A DNA stretch of 64,000 nt from Acheta domesticus (Eukaryota; Arthropoda; Insecta; Orthoptera; Gryllidae): assembly GCA_031308135.1 (NCBI GenBank), contig JAHLJT010009436.1:222347286-222411285 (forward strand). The letters run 5' to 3'. This document shows positions 35,005 through 47,677 of the stretch, in pieces (positions within the stretch are counted from its first letter, which is position 1; each line of letters opens with the position of its first letter). Under the pieces are notes generated by a model, which was not told the DNA's origin, made no database searches, and saw nothing but the letters and a program-made list of their open reading frames with translations. Position numbers and translations under genes: made by a program.

Positions 35005-35480
35005 ACTCCTATCTCCCTTGACGGTCTTGATGGTGGCAAGAGCCCACCGAAGTTTCTTGACTTTCACTGATATATATTTTCCTTTAAGCAGTTGCTGAAT
35101 TCCACTCACCTAAAGACATCGCTGTAATAATTACTGGTCCTCCTTTAGGTCCTCCGATTTCTGTGGAGTCTATCAATGAACAACCATCAATTTCAATCAA
35201 AGAATGGGTATTTGAGAACACACCAGTTTGACTATCAGCAATATTCACCTTCAAATTATTAGGCTTTTAAGTTCTAATTACTTGATCTAATGACAATCAA
35301 TATACCAAAATGCCCCAGCTGCTTCAATACGAGTTTTCCGAATATTTTTCTCTCTTATTCAACAGACATCAACTTGTATCTTCACCGACCAAGATATACA
35401 CCATGTCTACTCTAACAAACTCTCCGTAACCATAACTTAATAAACGGCTATTAGTCATTACATTGTGATAATTTCAGACG
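35005..35480 (+). repeat. Long diverged direct repeat, copy 1
   Basis: CTATCTCCCTTGACGGT, GATGGT-GCAAGAGCCCACCGAAG, TTCTTGACTTTCAC, the ACTCACCTAAAGAC block and CTGTGGAGTCTATCAATGAA recur in order at 42335-42800, as do the later CAAATTATTAGG-TTTTAAGTTCTA and ACAAACTCTCCGT blocks. Same strand, about 7.3 kb apart. Family unknown; no open frame survives in both copies. Confidence 0.75.
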
Positions 35481-35765
35481 GATTTGAATTACTTGAGAAG
35501 ACGTACCGTAACAATAACACACCTGCTTCGGTTTTGCTGTAACTCTTAATAGATTCTTACATGATCAATTCTTAACGTTGGCTGCCGTGAGAAGCATAAC
35601 GTGATGCTCAATGAATTGATTAGTGTGGCTTTGAGCATCAAGTGTTGATTCTCAATCACGATGAGTTGAAGTTAGCTCGGCCACAGGGTTTTTCATTATC
35701 TTGACTATTGTGGCAGCCAACGTGTTAATACAGTCGACTCCGGTTATATTGAATTCGGATACTGT

Positions 35766-36828
35766 GGAAGTTGGGGATAATGAGAGTCAGTGGTAAATTA
35801 TCGATAAATATTGTAAGCACCCCATATTGAAAGGCAGAAACATGGGCTTCTACCTGCCATTAATCATGTTAACTACAGCCAGTTGATCGCCGCAACGAAA
35901 GAAAGCTTGCATTGGCAATTATCGCATTCGTACCAGACATGTGAGTGGTTTATGTTAGAATGGACTCTCAGAAAATAAGGTCATACTCACGTGAACTTTG
36001 AAATTTCTGGAAGAGTGAAAATTTGTTGGAAGACAATTTCTTCAGTAAATCATTTGATACCAATTACGAGTAATTTTTAAACATTCCATAAATTTGTTTG
36101 AGTACATTATCGTAAAAAGAATGTATTTGTGGGGCAATGGTGATCAGTGATTTTCATTACCTGCAGCGTGACTGCCATTGCCCCAAACAAAATAATTTAT
36201 TGATCTGAATGAGTTTGCTTGCTAGCAGAGGCCTAGAAATCGCAAACGAACGACCATTGAAGGAGAATGATTACCAGCATAGTTTGGTACAGCAATTAAA
36301 GCAATCATTGAAGGTGCAAGGTCTACAGAACTGCCTGTGTCCATGGTGTCCCATTTAGCACGTTACAGAAGAGGTGCAAACCGTTGAATGTGGATCCATC
36401 TCATATGGGATTCAAATATATTACCAGAACTGCTGAACACATGAAGAAGCTTGCAAATATGTTTAATGGAGTTGGATTTTGGAGTTGAAATTAGTCACAT
36501 CACATTAGACGCCTACAATTATTGTAAACAAAATAAATACTGTTTGAAGAACTAATGTGTGCATTTTGCATCATGTTTCTTTAGTGACTTCCATTAACCA
36601 CATCGTGACTCTCATTACCCGCATGTTGGGGGTAATGGGGGTCAATTGCAAATTTTTAGAAATTCGATATTCGAGAGGGTTTTAATGTATTTTTGATTAT
36701 TTTTTGTGGTGAAAACCCAAGCTTAATAACTAATCTAAGATATAATAGCACATAATTGTTCATAGAAGCAATTGGTACTGATTTATATTGAAAAAATAAA
36801 AAGTGACCCTATTACCCCCGCTTCCCCT
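35766..36828. mobile_element. Candidate DNA transposon with subterminal repeats
   Basis: The left end has GGAAGTTGGGGATAATGAGA. The right end, read on the other strand, has GGGGAAGCGGGGGTAATAGG. Inside, GGGTAATGAGAGTCA-type words recur (35774, 36603 inverted, 36630), and a short inverted pair GGGGCAATGG/CCATTGCCCC is at 36132-36184. It interrupts a TTATATTGAATTCGG / GGTTATAGTGAAC-like sequence. Class uncertain (pogo-like ends are possible); no intact frame. Confidence 0.5.
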
Positions 36829-37690
36829 AGTGCACCCTCGGTTATAGTGAACTTATGTTACTGGTCTCGTTTCACTTCCATTACAAATAAGCATAAGAAG
36901 ATAAAAGAAAAATAATGTTTATTGTAACAAAACACAGATGTGTAATGAATTAGTTTACGTTTGCATTGTATACATTTAAAAAAAATATTTAATACGCCTG
37001 TAACAAGTAATGTACTTAAGCTTCCGGGTCAATGACCCCATCTCGATCAGGTTTTTGTCCAGTTTCCCTGATCCATTGAGCAAATGCTGAGATGGCCCCT
37101 TGTTTTGCTTCTGGACGTAAATGTAGCTTCACTGTGCGCACGTTTTGTTGAGCACTCCTTTTGCTTGTAGTTCATTTACCGTTGAAATTGATTTTCTATA
37201 ACTCGGGAACAAACGTTTTTTCAAATATTTTTATTTTTCTAAAATAATTATTTTCTAAATTCATTTTTTCGTTTTTTTTATTCTGGCCCTCAAGAAAATG
37301 TGCACAGATAAATCTCTTTCCCCACACGTCATGTATAGTTTTTACTGTTTTTTGACAAATAAATAAAAGATTCGGTTACAGAGATCCTGAACCTCGGCTA
37401 TAGCGAACGTAGGAAATACAACGTCCTAGAAATTCATTCCCTCATGGAAAAGAACATATCTCCTCAGTGCCACAAATTTCAACACCAGATAGCTTGAAAA
37501 TATCGTCTGCCAAATGTCATAATCGAAGAAGTCTCCCGAGCAGAAACGCGATCGGTTTCAGTAGCCGCTTCAGCCACCTCGCTACCGGAGAGATCTCGCG
37601 TGTTATTAGCAAGCTGCGGATTTTTGTCTACTTGCCTTTTTTTCCTTCAGTGGAAATCGCAATCTTTCAGGTCACTTATTCATTTTGAGG
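36826..37690 (-). repeat. Possible pogo/Tigger-type remnants
   Basis: CCTCGGTTATAGTGAAC at 36836 and CCTCGGCTATAGCGAAC at 37391 resemble Tigger-type terminal repeats. On the minus strand a frame of about 45 codons ending at 37018 (VRTVKLHLRPEAKQ, AQWIRETGQKP) looks protein-derived, but I cannot place it in a family with certainty. Confidence 0.3.
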
Positions 37691-37994
37691 CTTTAGGAGT
37701 ATCACATGCAAATTTTGTAGTGCTTATACATGCCTATTTCACTAATAAATGTCTATTTTGTGTTTAAAGTCCTAATGTTGCCAATTATCGTATTTATTGA
37801 GCGAAGTGCAATTATCCTTAATTAAAAATTTAAAAAATTGTACTCTTTTTATCCTGCAGAGTACAGAGAAATCAAACAACTATGGATAAACCTATGCTCT
37901 GTTTTACTGCCACCATAGTGCGGTTATTATGTATTGTGAAACAAGTTGCCTATCACTGGAAGTCGAGTTACTTTTTACTTCGAATTTTTACACA

Positions 37995-40515
37995 ATTTTC
38001 ACTTTCCCGTATACGTAGTATACACGGAGTAATATACGTAGTATAGGGAAAGCTATGTAATGCTGCGCGAAAAAATGGCCAATTTTCGGCGGAAAAAAAT
38101 GAATTGCCGGGCCGTGAAAACGAATAAGTGGATAAAACCAGTTGCTAAATTAAGAAAAAAAAATCCCCTAACACGTGGTGTAGCCAGAAACTCTGTTTTC
38201 TAGGTCCCTGATATCGAAAAACCAATTGAAAGGATAACGTCCGTCTGTCGGTCCGTCCATCTGCCCGTCCGTCCGTCTGTGAACACTACTAGCGCCTATA
38301 CCACAGGCACGATTTCTTCCATAATGGACATTCCCCGGTCGATCTGATTTGAGTCGAAGCTGTGGGATTTTGAAAAAGATTCTTCAAAATTTGGGGGTAC
38401 TTCATATGGAGCCCCCGGACATTTTCAAAATTTTCTCAAAACGGCTCCAATTTTTTTCTTTAAATTTCTTGTTATAATAGAGAAAAATACACTTATTAAA
38501 GTGGAATAGGTCCTATTTCCACGGATAACTATGAATTTTCGAAAATTGCAAAAGTTAAAATTTTTTCGAGGTCTTTCTGGAACTACAAAATTGAAGATAG
38601 AGATTTTTCTTTTAAATAAAATTTGTTATCCAAAGTGAGTTCTTTCATTAACGTAATGTACTTTTTTTGAAAATTATAGTAGTTTTCACGCAATATTGCG
38701 TGCAATATGTGCAATTTTAAAAAATTACTAAAACAAGATTTTCTCAAACACGGCTCTAAGTTTTTTCTTTAAACTTTTGGCGAAGATAATGCTAAATGTA
38801 CTCTATCAGATAACATAAACGTCATACTGGTCTACAGGTTGCTTTTTTTCAAAAATTACAAAAATGTAAATTTTTTGATTTGTCTCTCACGCCGTCAAAA
38901 TTTACATTATAGATGTGTTTAATTGTTTAGTGAATTTCTTTACACATAAGCTTCAAAGTATCTACAAAAACGGTTTTTGAAATGTCCATAATTGGTCCAT
39001 AATAAAGGAACAAAATTGGCAAATTTTCTGAAATGTTCGAACGAAATTTTCTCAAACACTATTGAACATTTTTCGCCGAAATTCTCAACAATGGCAAAGA
39101 GTTCAATTCTCTCCCACAATCCAGAAGCTTGATTTCGGCCGCGATATTTGGGGCCCAAAAATCAAAATAATGCTGAAAAATGTAGGTGTTGTTTAATCAC
39201 ACACAAAATGAAAAGTATCTATTGCACTGAAACGAAAAGTAAACCATCGCGTCAATTGAAAAGTTTTCGAAATATTTTGTTTTATAATATTTTCTCGAAT
39301 TATTGTAGAGATTCCCGCAAATGTGATTTTTTCCACCTGTTATATTCGATCAAAGAGCGACAGTGATTTTGAATTTGAATTGGTTATCATGACAAGAAAG
39401 TTGTTATTAAACAATGTGTGTTTATTTCTCGATTCAGAAAATGAACACGATAGAAGATTTATCACTGAAATTTAGAATGAATATTAAGTATATGTGTGTG
39501 TATCAGTCAAAAGTGTATTAGTGTTGTGGATTTAGGGTCACCGTAGTGAATTACTTATGTTGTGAGTTTATTTCATGTGTATTTTTCGAATAATTTTATT
39601 ACTGAAATCCTTCGCTTGCTGTTTGTGCCGAAAGATCATTCGTAAGTATGTGGCAATTTTACGTAAAATTTGACAATGAATGATAAAACTATAATTTGCA
39701 TTTATAATTTTTTTAATTGTTTGTAGTTAAAATATTTTGTTCGGTCATGGTATTGCTTTCCCTGTTACAAAGTATTTGAAGTAATGTTCATTTGTGGTAA
39801 TATTTACATGAGTGGCGATTTGTTAAGATTATTGTATTTACGAGTACATTTGCTTTCAGTAATGTCTAGTAAATTTTCTCGAGAACTCACTTTTCTGTAA
39901 AAACTAGCTCAAAATTTCGCATTTTCAGAAACACTCAAACACAAATTTTTCAATTTTCTGAAAAATTGTTCCAAATTTTATCTTCAAACTTTTCGAAAGG
40001 ATAGTGCTCATTGCGCTCTTTAATATGACGTAAAGTTAAATTTGGGGTATTATTTTGTTTTTGCAAAAATTACATAAATGTAATTTTTTTTAAACATCTC
40101 TCACATCGCTAATATGCACATTTCCAGCAAATTGTAAACACTATTGTATTTGTAAATTAATGTTCTTCAAATGACTTCAAATGAAGTGTTCCGAAAACTC
40201 AAACATGTTATGTGAAAAAGAGCTTCATGTTTCGCATTTTTAGTAGCGCTTAAACGCCATTTTCTTAAAAACGGCTAAAAGTTTTTCCAAGAAAATTGCC
40301 ATTTAGGCCATCTTTAATATTCTAAAAATTAATATTTCCGTTCTACCATTAGGAAACTGATAAAGTCAAGAAAATGTCAGAAAATATACTTTGGAAGGAA
40401 ATAGATGGCAGCTGGCATGAGTATGTAGTAATTCCGAATAGCTAGCCTAGACCCAAGGAAATAGAAAACTAATATGCGACAGTCTGTGCCATTCTGTAGC
40501 ACCACTAGTTTTCTT
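37995..40515 (+). repeat. Copy D of the 305-unit dispersed family (longest uninterrupted)
   Basis: It starts at ACTTTCCCGTATACG with a nested CGTAGTATA inverted motif and passes a CGTCCGTCTG-rich tract at about 38240-38280. It then runs through diverged units about 305 bases long, each with a TTTTCTCAAAAACGGCTCCA-like block (about 38435, 38745, 39045, 39947 and 40258). The end is GTCTGTGCCATTCTGTAGCA followed by CCACTAG. No coding frame is retained. Other copies lie at 8690, 26985, 41215, 43318, 54060 and 58970. Confidence 0.85.
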
Positions 40516-40667
40516 TATTTTTTTAACGGATAGTGATCAATGGACTGAATAACTGACATACATGTTACTTGATGTATTCTTTTGTTTTTTAAAAAATACA
40601 TGAATTTATTTCTTTTGGAATCTCTCAGGCTGTTAATCTCTATATCACGGACGTTATTTATACATTA

Positions 40668-40890
40668 CTAGTGGAACCCGACAGACGTTGCACTGTCCTT
40701 CATCTGCCTCTTTCCCCTTCCATCTCCCTTTCGCTGTCTCTCACTGCTCTCCCTCTCTCTTTGTCTATCCATTTCTCTCTGTCCCTGTCTCAGTCTGACT
40801 GTCTCTGTGTGTCTCTATCTCTGCCTCTCTTTGTCCCTCTCATGCACATTGAGTTGCAGATTCTGCACATCTCTGCGCAGGTGAGATAAT
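40668..40890 (+). repeat. Pyrimidine microsatellite inside a dispersed repeat
   Basis: TAGTGGAACCCGACAGACGT is followed by an imperfect CTCT/GTCTC tract and then GCAGATTCTGCACATCTCTG. The same flanks surround the longer tract at 61070-61600, so the microsatellite is an integral part of a dispersed element. Confidence 0.8.
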
Positions 40891-41214
40891 ATCGAGAAAA
40901 ACTGTTCTGGAGGCCTTCGACCTCAAAATGTTAGTTTTTAAGGCCCTAGAAAACTTTGTTCATGAGTTATTTGACGATATAGATTGGAAAACATTGGCGT
41001 GTGTTGCGGGTTGCATTTGACATGAATATTTAGATGCATTTTTTAAACAAATCCTACATATTTTTAAAGTGAAAGAGCAATTAGTCACGCCTCTATGAAG
41101 TTCTCTTTCTTTAGAGACCACATTTATACAGATTGATTGCGTATTAGAGCCGCAAAGGAAAGGCATACAACTGACATAATATAGGAGACGATATATTGCG
41201 TTCGTGAGTTAAAG

Positions 41215-41825
41215 TGCTTTAAATGATTTCCAATTAAGCTTTTCAAGAACTCAAAAGTTTTCTGTGAAAAAGAGCTTAAAATTTCGCAGTTACAGAAAAG
41301 CTTAAACATTTTCTCACAAATGGTTCCAAATTTTTCAACAAAATGTCCATGTACGAGGTCTCACTCTTATATATTAGTCTAAATGTCATCGTTCAATTTT
41401 ACAATTACGGGAGCGAAAAATTGAGATCATGTAAAGAAATATACTTCGCGCGGTGATAGATGCAGTAGAGAGGAGAGTGGGGCAAATCGGAATGGTAGCC
41501 CAGACCAAAAATATTAGAAAAACTAACTAGTATGAGAAAATCTGTACCATTCTGTGGCACATCTAGTACAAAACTGCACGGCTTCGAGTCGGGCATGATC
41601 TATTAGGGAATATTAATATGGGAAAAATCCTATTAATTTAGACGCTAGTGTTTGTCACAGACGGACGGACAATTTGAAGAAAAAAAAAACAGCACTTTTT
41701 TGGGTCAGGGGCCACAAAACATTTCCGTTGAAATCTCAAAATCAATTTTCTGCAGCATTACATAACTTTCTCTGTACTATGTATGTTACTCCTCGTATAC
41801 GAGAAATTAGAAATGGCTTTGATCT
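41215..41825. repeat. Copy E fragments of the 305-unit family, head to head
   Basis: 41215-41565 matches the 3' end of the family on the plus strand (ending CTGTGGCACATCTAG). 41640-41825 matches the 5' end on the minus strand (CAGACGGACGGAC, then GCATTACATAACTTTCTCTG). This looks like a rearranged or two-copy junction. Confidence 0.6.
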
Positions 41826-42106
41826 CTTTTTCGACGAACTCCCTAAATTTTCGAAAATTATTTGCAAAAGTTAGAAATAATGAGAGTAAGAGTGTTCTGA
41901 TGTAGCATGACTAATATACATTAGAAAATTCTTGTCTCAGTTTTTCCGGCGTCAAATTTGGACGATGTAGATATAAGTTGACAGGACTGTTGAATGATAA
42001 TGAACAATTATCCAGGAATCTCGGGTTAATGTAGCCTATAATGCAGTCAAAGAAAAAGTAGACACCGAAACAGGTTGAAGCCTTACCCTTGTAGGTAGTA
42101 GAAGGA

Positions 42107-42135
42107 GAAGAAGAAGAAGAAGAAGAAGAAGACGA
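42107..42135 (+). repeat. (GAA)n microsatellite
   Basis: About nine GAA units. Confidence 0.9.
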
Positions 42136-42334
42136 TTAACGGCGTTGTAATGAGCGAGTAAACACTTCCTTGACAACCTATCCGATCCCATAATTTCCGT
42201 GTACTATTTCAATGTTCCTTGTCACCTTACAAAATTGTTATCACTTGGATGTTCTTGCTAAGTTTTATCAGGCCATAAATGGATACAGATTCATATTCCA
42301 ATAAGTTGCCAGTTGTTTCTGTTATGCTCTCCAA

Positions 42335-42800
42335 CGCCAGTCCACGCTATCTCCCTTGACGGTGTCGATGGTTGCAAGAGCCCACCGAAGCTTCTTGACT
42401 TTCACAGATATGTATTTTCCTATCAGTTCCACTCACCTAAAGACGTCGCTGCAATCCTCTCCTCCAATTCCTGTGGAGTCTATCAATGAATAAACCTCAC
42501 TTTCAATAATAATGGTTTTGTATTGACTATTGGCTATCTTTGCCTCCAAATTATTAGGATTTTAAGTTCTAGCAATTTGTACTAATTGTAATCAGAATTC
42601 TAAAACGTTTCTCGATATATCGCCAACCTAGGTAAAAATAAAGGCTGCCTTAACACGAGTTTTGTGTATAATATTTCTGTTATTCAACAGAATATCAACT
42701 TGAACCTACACCGACAAAAATTTAAACATAATTCCTCTAAAAAACTCTCCGTGACCATTGTAACCTATTCTACAGCTGTCATTTCGTCACGTTATGAGCA
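42335..42800 (+). repeat. Long diverged direct repeat, copy 2
   Basis: Matches 35005-35480 along its length with many substitutions and small indels. Confidence 0.75.
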
Positions 42801-43317
42801 TTTCACATGAATGTGTGTTACTTGGATGATCGTTGCGTAACACTCATATTGCGTGGTCCTATACATAAAAAGTGGATAGATCTGTATTCCTACATGTAGT
42901 CAAATAGCTGTGCCTGCAACTTTGCATGGAGTCTCAAATTAAATTAAAAAGGTTAATTAAAGAAGTAGAAATAAAATATGAAAATAATTATTTGTCCACT
43001 TTTTCATTAATATTACAATGAAACAGTGGCGGCTTTTGCCCCTACAAACTCGAGTTGTAGCTCCATCGAATGACGGAAATGTAATTTCCAAAATTCAGAA
43101 CACTAATATATAATAAAACGCAAGCAATTTATGTAACTTAATTAAAACGAAGTTTAGCAAAAGTCTGAAACGTTAGTTATATGATTTTATTTGTAGTGCC
43201 CGTGTCAGGTATATCCCCCTCTCGTGCACGTGGTTCTGGCTTCGATTTCCAGTGAGCACTTGAGTTTTGGTTAGTTATGCATTAAAACAATTGACGGCAA
43301 TGGAATTCAGACAAAAC

Positions 43318-44602
43318 GAACTAGTGGTGCTACAAAATGACACAGACTTTCCTGTATTAATTTTCTATTTCCTTGGGTCTTCGCTAGCTATTAGGAATTG
43401 CCACATACTCTTTCTTGCCAGCTGCCATCTATTGCCGCCAAAAGTACATTTTTTTGGTCATTTTCTTAATTTTTCGGTTTCCTATTGTTAGAACGGAAAT
43501 ATTAATTTTAGAATATTAAAAAACACTAAAACCTAGTCCAAAATGGCAATTTTCTTTTAAAAATTATGTGCCGATTTAAAGAAAATTGCGTTTTAGCGCT
43601 ACTAAAATTGCGAAATTTGAAGCTCATTTTCACAGAAACTTTTTGGGTTTTCATAATACTTTATTTGAAGTTATTTGAAGCACTTACACTTACAAATATA
43701 GTAATCTTTACAAATTGTTGGTAATGTGCATATTAAAGATGTGAGAAATCTTTCAAAAAATTACATTTATAATTTTACATATATAAATAATTTTTGAAAA
43801 AACAAAAAAAACTCGAAATAAACTTAACGACATATTAAATAGTGTAATTAGTACTATCCGTTACAAAAATTTCAAGAAAAAAATTGCAGCCATATATGAG
43901 AAAATGGCGTTTGAGCGTTTCTGAAAATGCAGAATTTTGAGCAACTTTTCACAGAAAACGGTTGTGTTTCCGAGAAACTTCATTTGACATTATTTAAAGC
44001 TCATGTACTCCTTAATTTAATAATGTGAACAAATCGCCGCTGATGTAAATATTAACGACGTGAGAGGCAAGTCAAAAAAATTACATTTTTGCAATTCTTT
44101 TTAAAAAAACCAAAAGATTAGATCAATATGGCGTTTTGTCATCTCATCAAATTCATTAGGCACTATACCTACTAAAAGTTTAAAGAAAAAATTCGTTTTT
44201 GAGAAAATCTTATTTTTGTAATTATTTAAAATTGCACATGTACGCAATATTGCGCGAAAACTACTAAAATTTTCAAAAAAATGTATATGATGTTAATGAA
44301 AGAACTCACTTTGGACAACAAATTTTATTGAAAAGAAAAATCTCTATTTTCGATTTTGTAGTTACAGAAAGCCACCGAAAAAAATAAACTTTTGCAATTT
44401 TCGAAAATTTAGTTATCCGAGAAAATCGGACCTATGGCACCTTAATTAGTACTGGTTTTATCCACTTTCTCGTTATCACGGCCTGGCAATGATTTTTTTC
44501 CGCCGAAATTTGGCCATTTTTTCGCGCAGAATTACATAACATTCCCTATACTACGTATATCACTCCGTGTATACGGACGTATACGGGAAAGTAAAAAAAA
44601 AC
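43318..44602 (-). repeat. Copy F of the 305-unit dispersed family
   Basis: Minus-strand copy with both ends. CTAGTGGTGCTACAAAATGA at 43320 is the reverse of the family 3' end, and GTATACGGGAAAGT at 44587 is the reverse of its 5' end. About 1.3 kb, so one or more internal units are missing relative to 37995-40515. Unit-like blocks are at about 43545, 43875 and 44185, again 310-330 apart. Confidence 0.8.
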
Positions 44603-45007
44603 TTGGTTTCGAAAATACGGTGATCGCACTCCACCGCTTTGCAACAAGTACTACTGTGTGGACACATTTTAGTCAAATAAAATTATTTTATTTCGAAAAT
44701 TTTACTACCTTGATCTTGAGGCATCGCAATGCGTCGTGTTACATTTGCTGGCTGGATTTGAGAGCTGAAAGTTTTTGTCGTCGGCGATTTTAAACCGCCT
44801 CCTATGATTTTGGCCTCTTTTTTTTCATTAATTTATTATTTCCTGTTCGACAATTTGTCTTTCAGGGCATTGAAATTTACAATAATGGACAGTCGTTTTG
44901 GACACTAACAGTAACCTCTGTAAGAGGATTTATGAAGGTGAATTTTTAATAATTAGACAATTATATAAGACTGAGGAACATAGAAAAGAAGAGAAGATAA
45001 ATAATAT

Positions 45008-47677
45008 TACGGAGGATGAAATTTATCTTTAGGAAATTTGGAATTAATTCTACAAGGAAAGGGATAAGTTTTACCAAGATTAAAAAATTGTGCATGATGT
45101 AATGAAGGAAGAGTATTAAAAAATTTGAGACTACAAGTTTTAATCAAATCATGGATTGTAGGGAGATTTAGTTCATTGTGAATTTGTGTATTGGGAATAA
45201 ACCAAGGTGCATGTAGAATGTTTCGAAAGAATTTGTTTTGAATGATTTGAAGTTTTTGTAAATTTGATTTTGCTGCATTTGACCATATTGGACAAGCATA
45301 AGTTAAAGTAGGTCTAATAATTGAAGTGTATATTAATTTAGCAGTTTTAATACGGAGAGTTGAGTTATTATTTATGAGAGAATTAAGTTTTTGTATTTTA
45401 ATGGTAGTTTTTTGTATAACATTTTTATGTGAATTTTCCAGTTCAGTTTTGTGTCTAGATAGAGACCTAAATATTTAATAGATGAAGGGGAAGAAAGCCA
45501 AGGAATAGGAGTGTTATGAATTAGAAGGGGAGGAGGGGTTATTGGCTTACATAACGTAAATATTTTGGCTTGGCATTTATCCATATTGATTTTGATTCTC
45601 CAATTGTGGGCCCACACCGAATAACGATTAAGATCTATTTGAAGTTTATTTCTGGCAAGAAGAATATTAGTGTGTGAGTTAATAAGTGCTGTATCATCTG
45701 CAAAAAGGGCTAATTTAGAAGAAGCGAATTTTGGAATGTCGGATAGATAGATATTGAATAGCAGAGGAGAAAGACAAGAACCTTGAGGGACCCCGGCAGA
45801 GATGTTAAATTTTTGAGAGAAAGAATCATTATATTTAACTATGAAAGTTCTGTTAGATAGGAAATTTTGAATAATAGTTATAAGATAAATAGGAATACCT
45901 ACAAGATGAAGTTTATATATTAAACCATCGTGCCAAACTTTGTCGAATGCCTTTTTTATATCTAAAAAGATTGCCAGGGAGTGTTGTTTTAAATGAAAAG
46001 AATTTTCTATGTGTTCAGTAATACGTAATAGTTGATGAAGAGTAGAATGTTTGTGCATAAATCCAAATTGTGAAGGTTGAATAATGTTATTTTGAGAAGT
46101 GAATGTATAAAGTCTGTGAAGTAATATAGTTTCGTAAATTTTTGATAAAGAAGAAAGTAAACTTGGATCTTTCTTTGGTTTACAAATAGGGATAATTATA
46201 GCTAATTTCCAAATATTAGGAAAATATTGAAAACGTAGAGACGAATTCAAAATATTAGTAAATGCAGCAATGGATTTATTACCTAAAAATTTGAGTAATT
46301 TGTTGGTAATTAGATCAAATCCAGTTGATTTGCGAATTTTGAGTTTTTTTATAATATTATGAACTTCAATAGGGGATATAAAAGGAATAAGTTGTGGAAC
46401 GTTTTAATTAGGAAGGGAAAGGAAGTGGGTTATATGATTGTGAAGTTGAGTATTGTGTGTTGGATTAGCAATAAAAGAAGATTGGAAGTGAGAGCCCAGT
46501 AATTTAAGTTTCTCAGGATCGTTTAGGGCAGTGGAGGAAGAGTCTTGTAGGACAGGAATGAGAGTTTTGTCATTATAAAGTCGTTTAATTGTCGACCATA
46601 ATTGTTTAGATTGAGGGTGTATTTGTTGAAGAAAGTTTTGATATTGATGAAATTTAAATAAATGTATTCTAGACTTTATTATTCGCGAAATTTTGTTAAG
46701 TTTAGATTTAATATCGGAACGTCGAGTTATTTGCCAATAACGACGTAAAGTGTGTTTAGTTTTGATTAAATTAAGAATACGAAAAGGTAGTGGTTTATAG
46801 GGGCTAGGGGGAAATTTAGGTATAAAGCTTAAATGAGAGTAAAGTGTGTTATGTATTGTAGTGGTAAAATAAGATAGATAATTGTCAATATCATTTGTAG
46901 ATTGTATATTATGAGGAAACTTAATATTATTTTCAATATCCTGTTGAAAGTCAGGCCACCTAATTTTTTGAAAAAGAGGTGTGAAGGTAGAAGAAGAAAT
47001 ATTAAAGGAAAAAGATAAAGTAAGAAGAACTGGAAAATGGTCAGAATCTAATTCAGGAAGTACATTTTGTATTATAGGGAAAGGAAAATTTTGTGTAAGT
47101 ATAATATCAAGAATATCAGGAATAATATTATTATTATATGAATAGTAAGTAGGTTCAGAGGGGGAGTGTATTTGTACATTATTAGAAACGAGAAAATTAT
47201 GTAATTTAATTCCGTTAGGGTTGGTAGTATTACAACCCCAAATTTGATGTTTATAGTTTATATCGCCAAGAAGAATGGTTTTGTTTATATTGTTAAAGAT
47301 TTTTTTAAATGTTACGAGAGAAAATGTGTATTTTGGGGGTTTGTAGGCAACTGAAAAATAGTAATCAAGATAATTTATATTGATTATTAAAGAAAGGATT
47401 TCAAGAGAAGGATGATTGTTAAATTGGAATGAATAGTGTTTAATAAAGTGTTTAATGAGTATAGCAACTCCTCCGGAGGCCACTGAATTCATTCTGTCAA
47501 AACGATAAATTTTATAGTTGGAGATATATAATTTGTCGGTTGGGAGTAAATGTGTCTCAGTTATAAAAGCAATGTGTACATTATGAGTGTATAGAAAATT
47601 TTCGAAAGTATGTTGTTGTCTTTTCAAACCATTAGCATTCCAGTTGAGAAGTGTTAGTTGATTGGTAGTTTTATCAA
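45008..47677 (-). pseudogene. LINE ORF2, endonuclease-reverse transcriptase, two lesions
   Basis: The frame opens just after the ORF1 stop with NWNANGLKRQQ; there is no ATG there, so translation would need reinitiation. The apurinic-like endonuclease shows ITETHL, GGVAILIK, GDINYKHQIWGC and SDHFPVLLT. An in-frame TAA at 46404-46406 interrupts the linker. The reverse transcriptase then follows in the same frame: FLDIKKAFDKVWHDGL, AGVPQGSCLSPLLFNIYLSD and LALFADDTAL with the catalytic Asp pair. At about 45408-45414 a single-base slip in a run of A shifts the frame; the remaining 130 codons (IIRPTLTYACPIWSNAA, HAPWFIPNTQIHNEL) continue in another frame to TAA at 45008. No RNase H. The enzyme would nick target DNA and prime cDNA synthesis. 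Inactive as written, although each lesion is a single site. Confidence 0.9.

Noticed and set aside
37995..40515. Calling the 305-unit family a Helitron
   Set aside because: Several copies end in CTAG/GTAG followed by T, and GTGC...GCAC could be a small hairpin, but the stem is only about 4 bp and the 5' ends lack a consistent TC.
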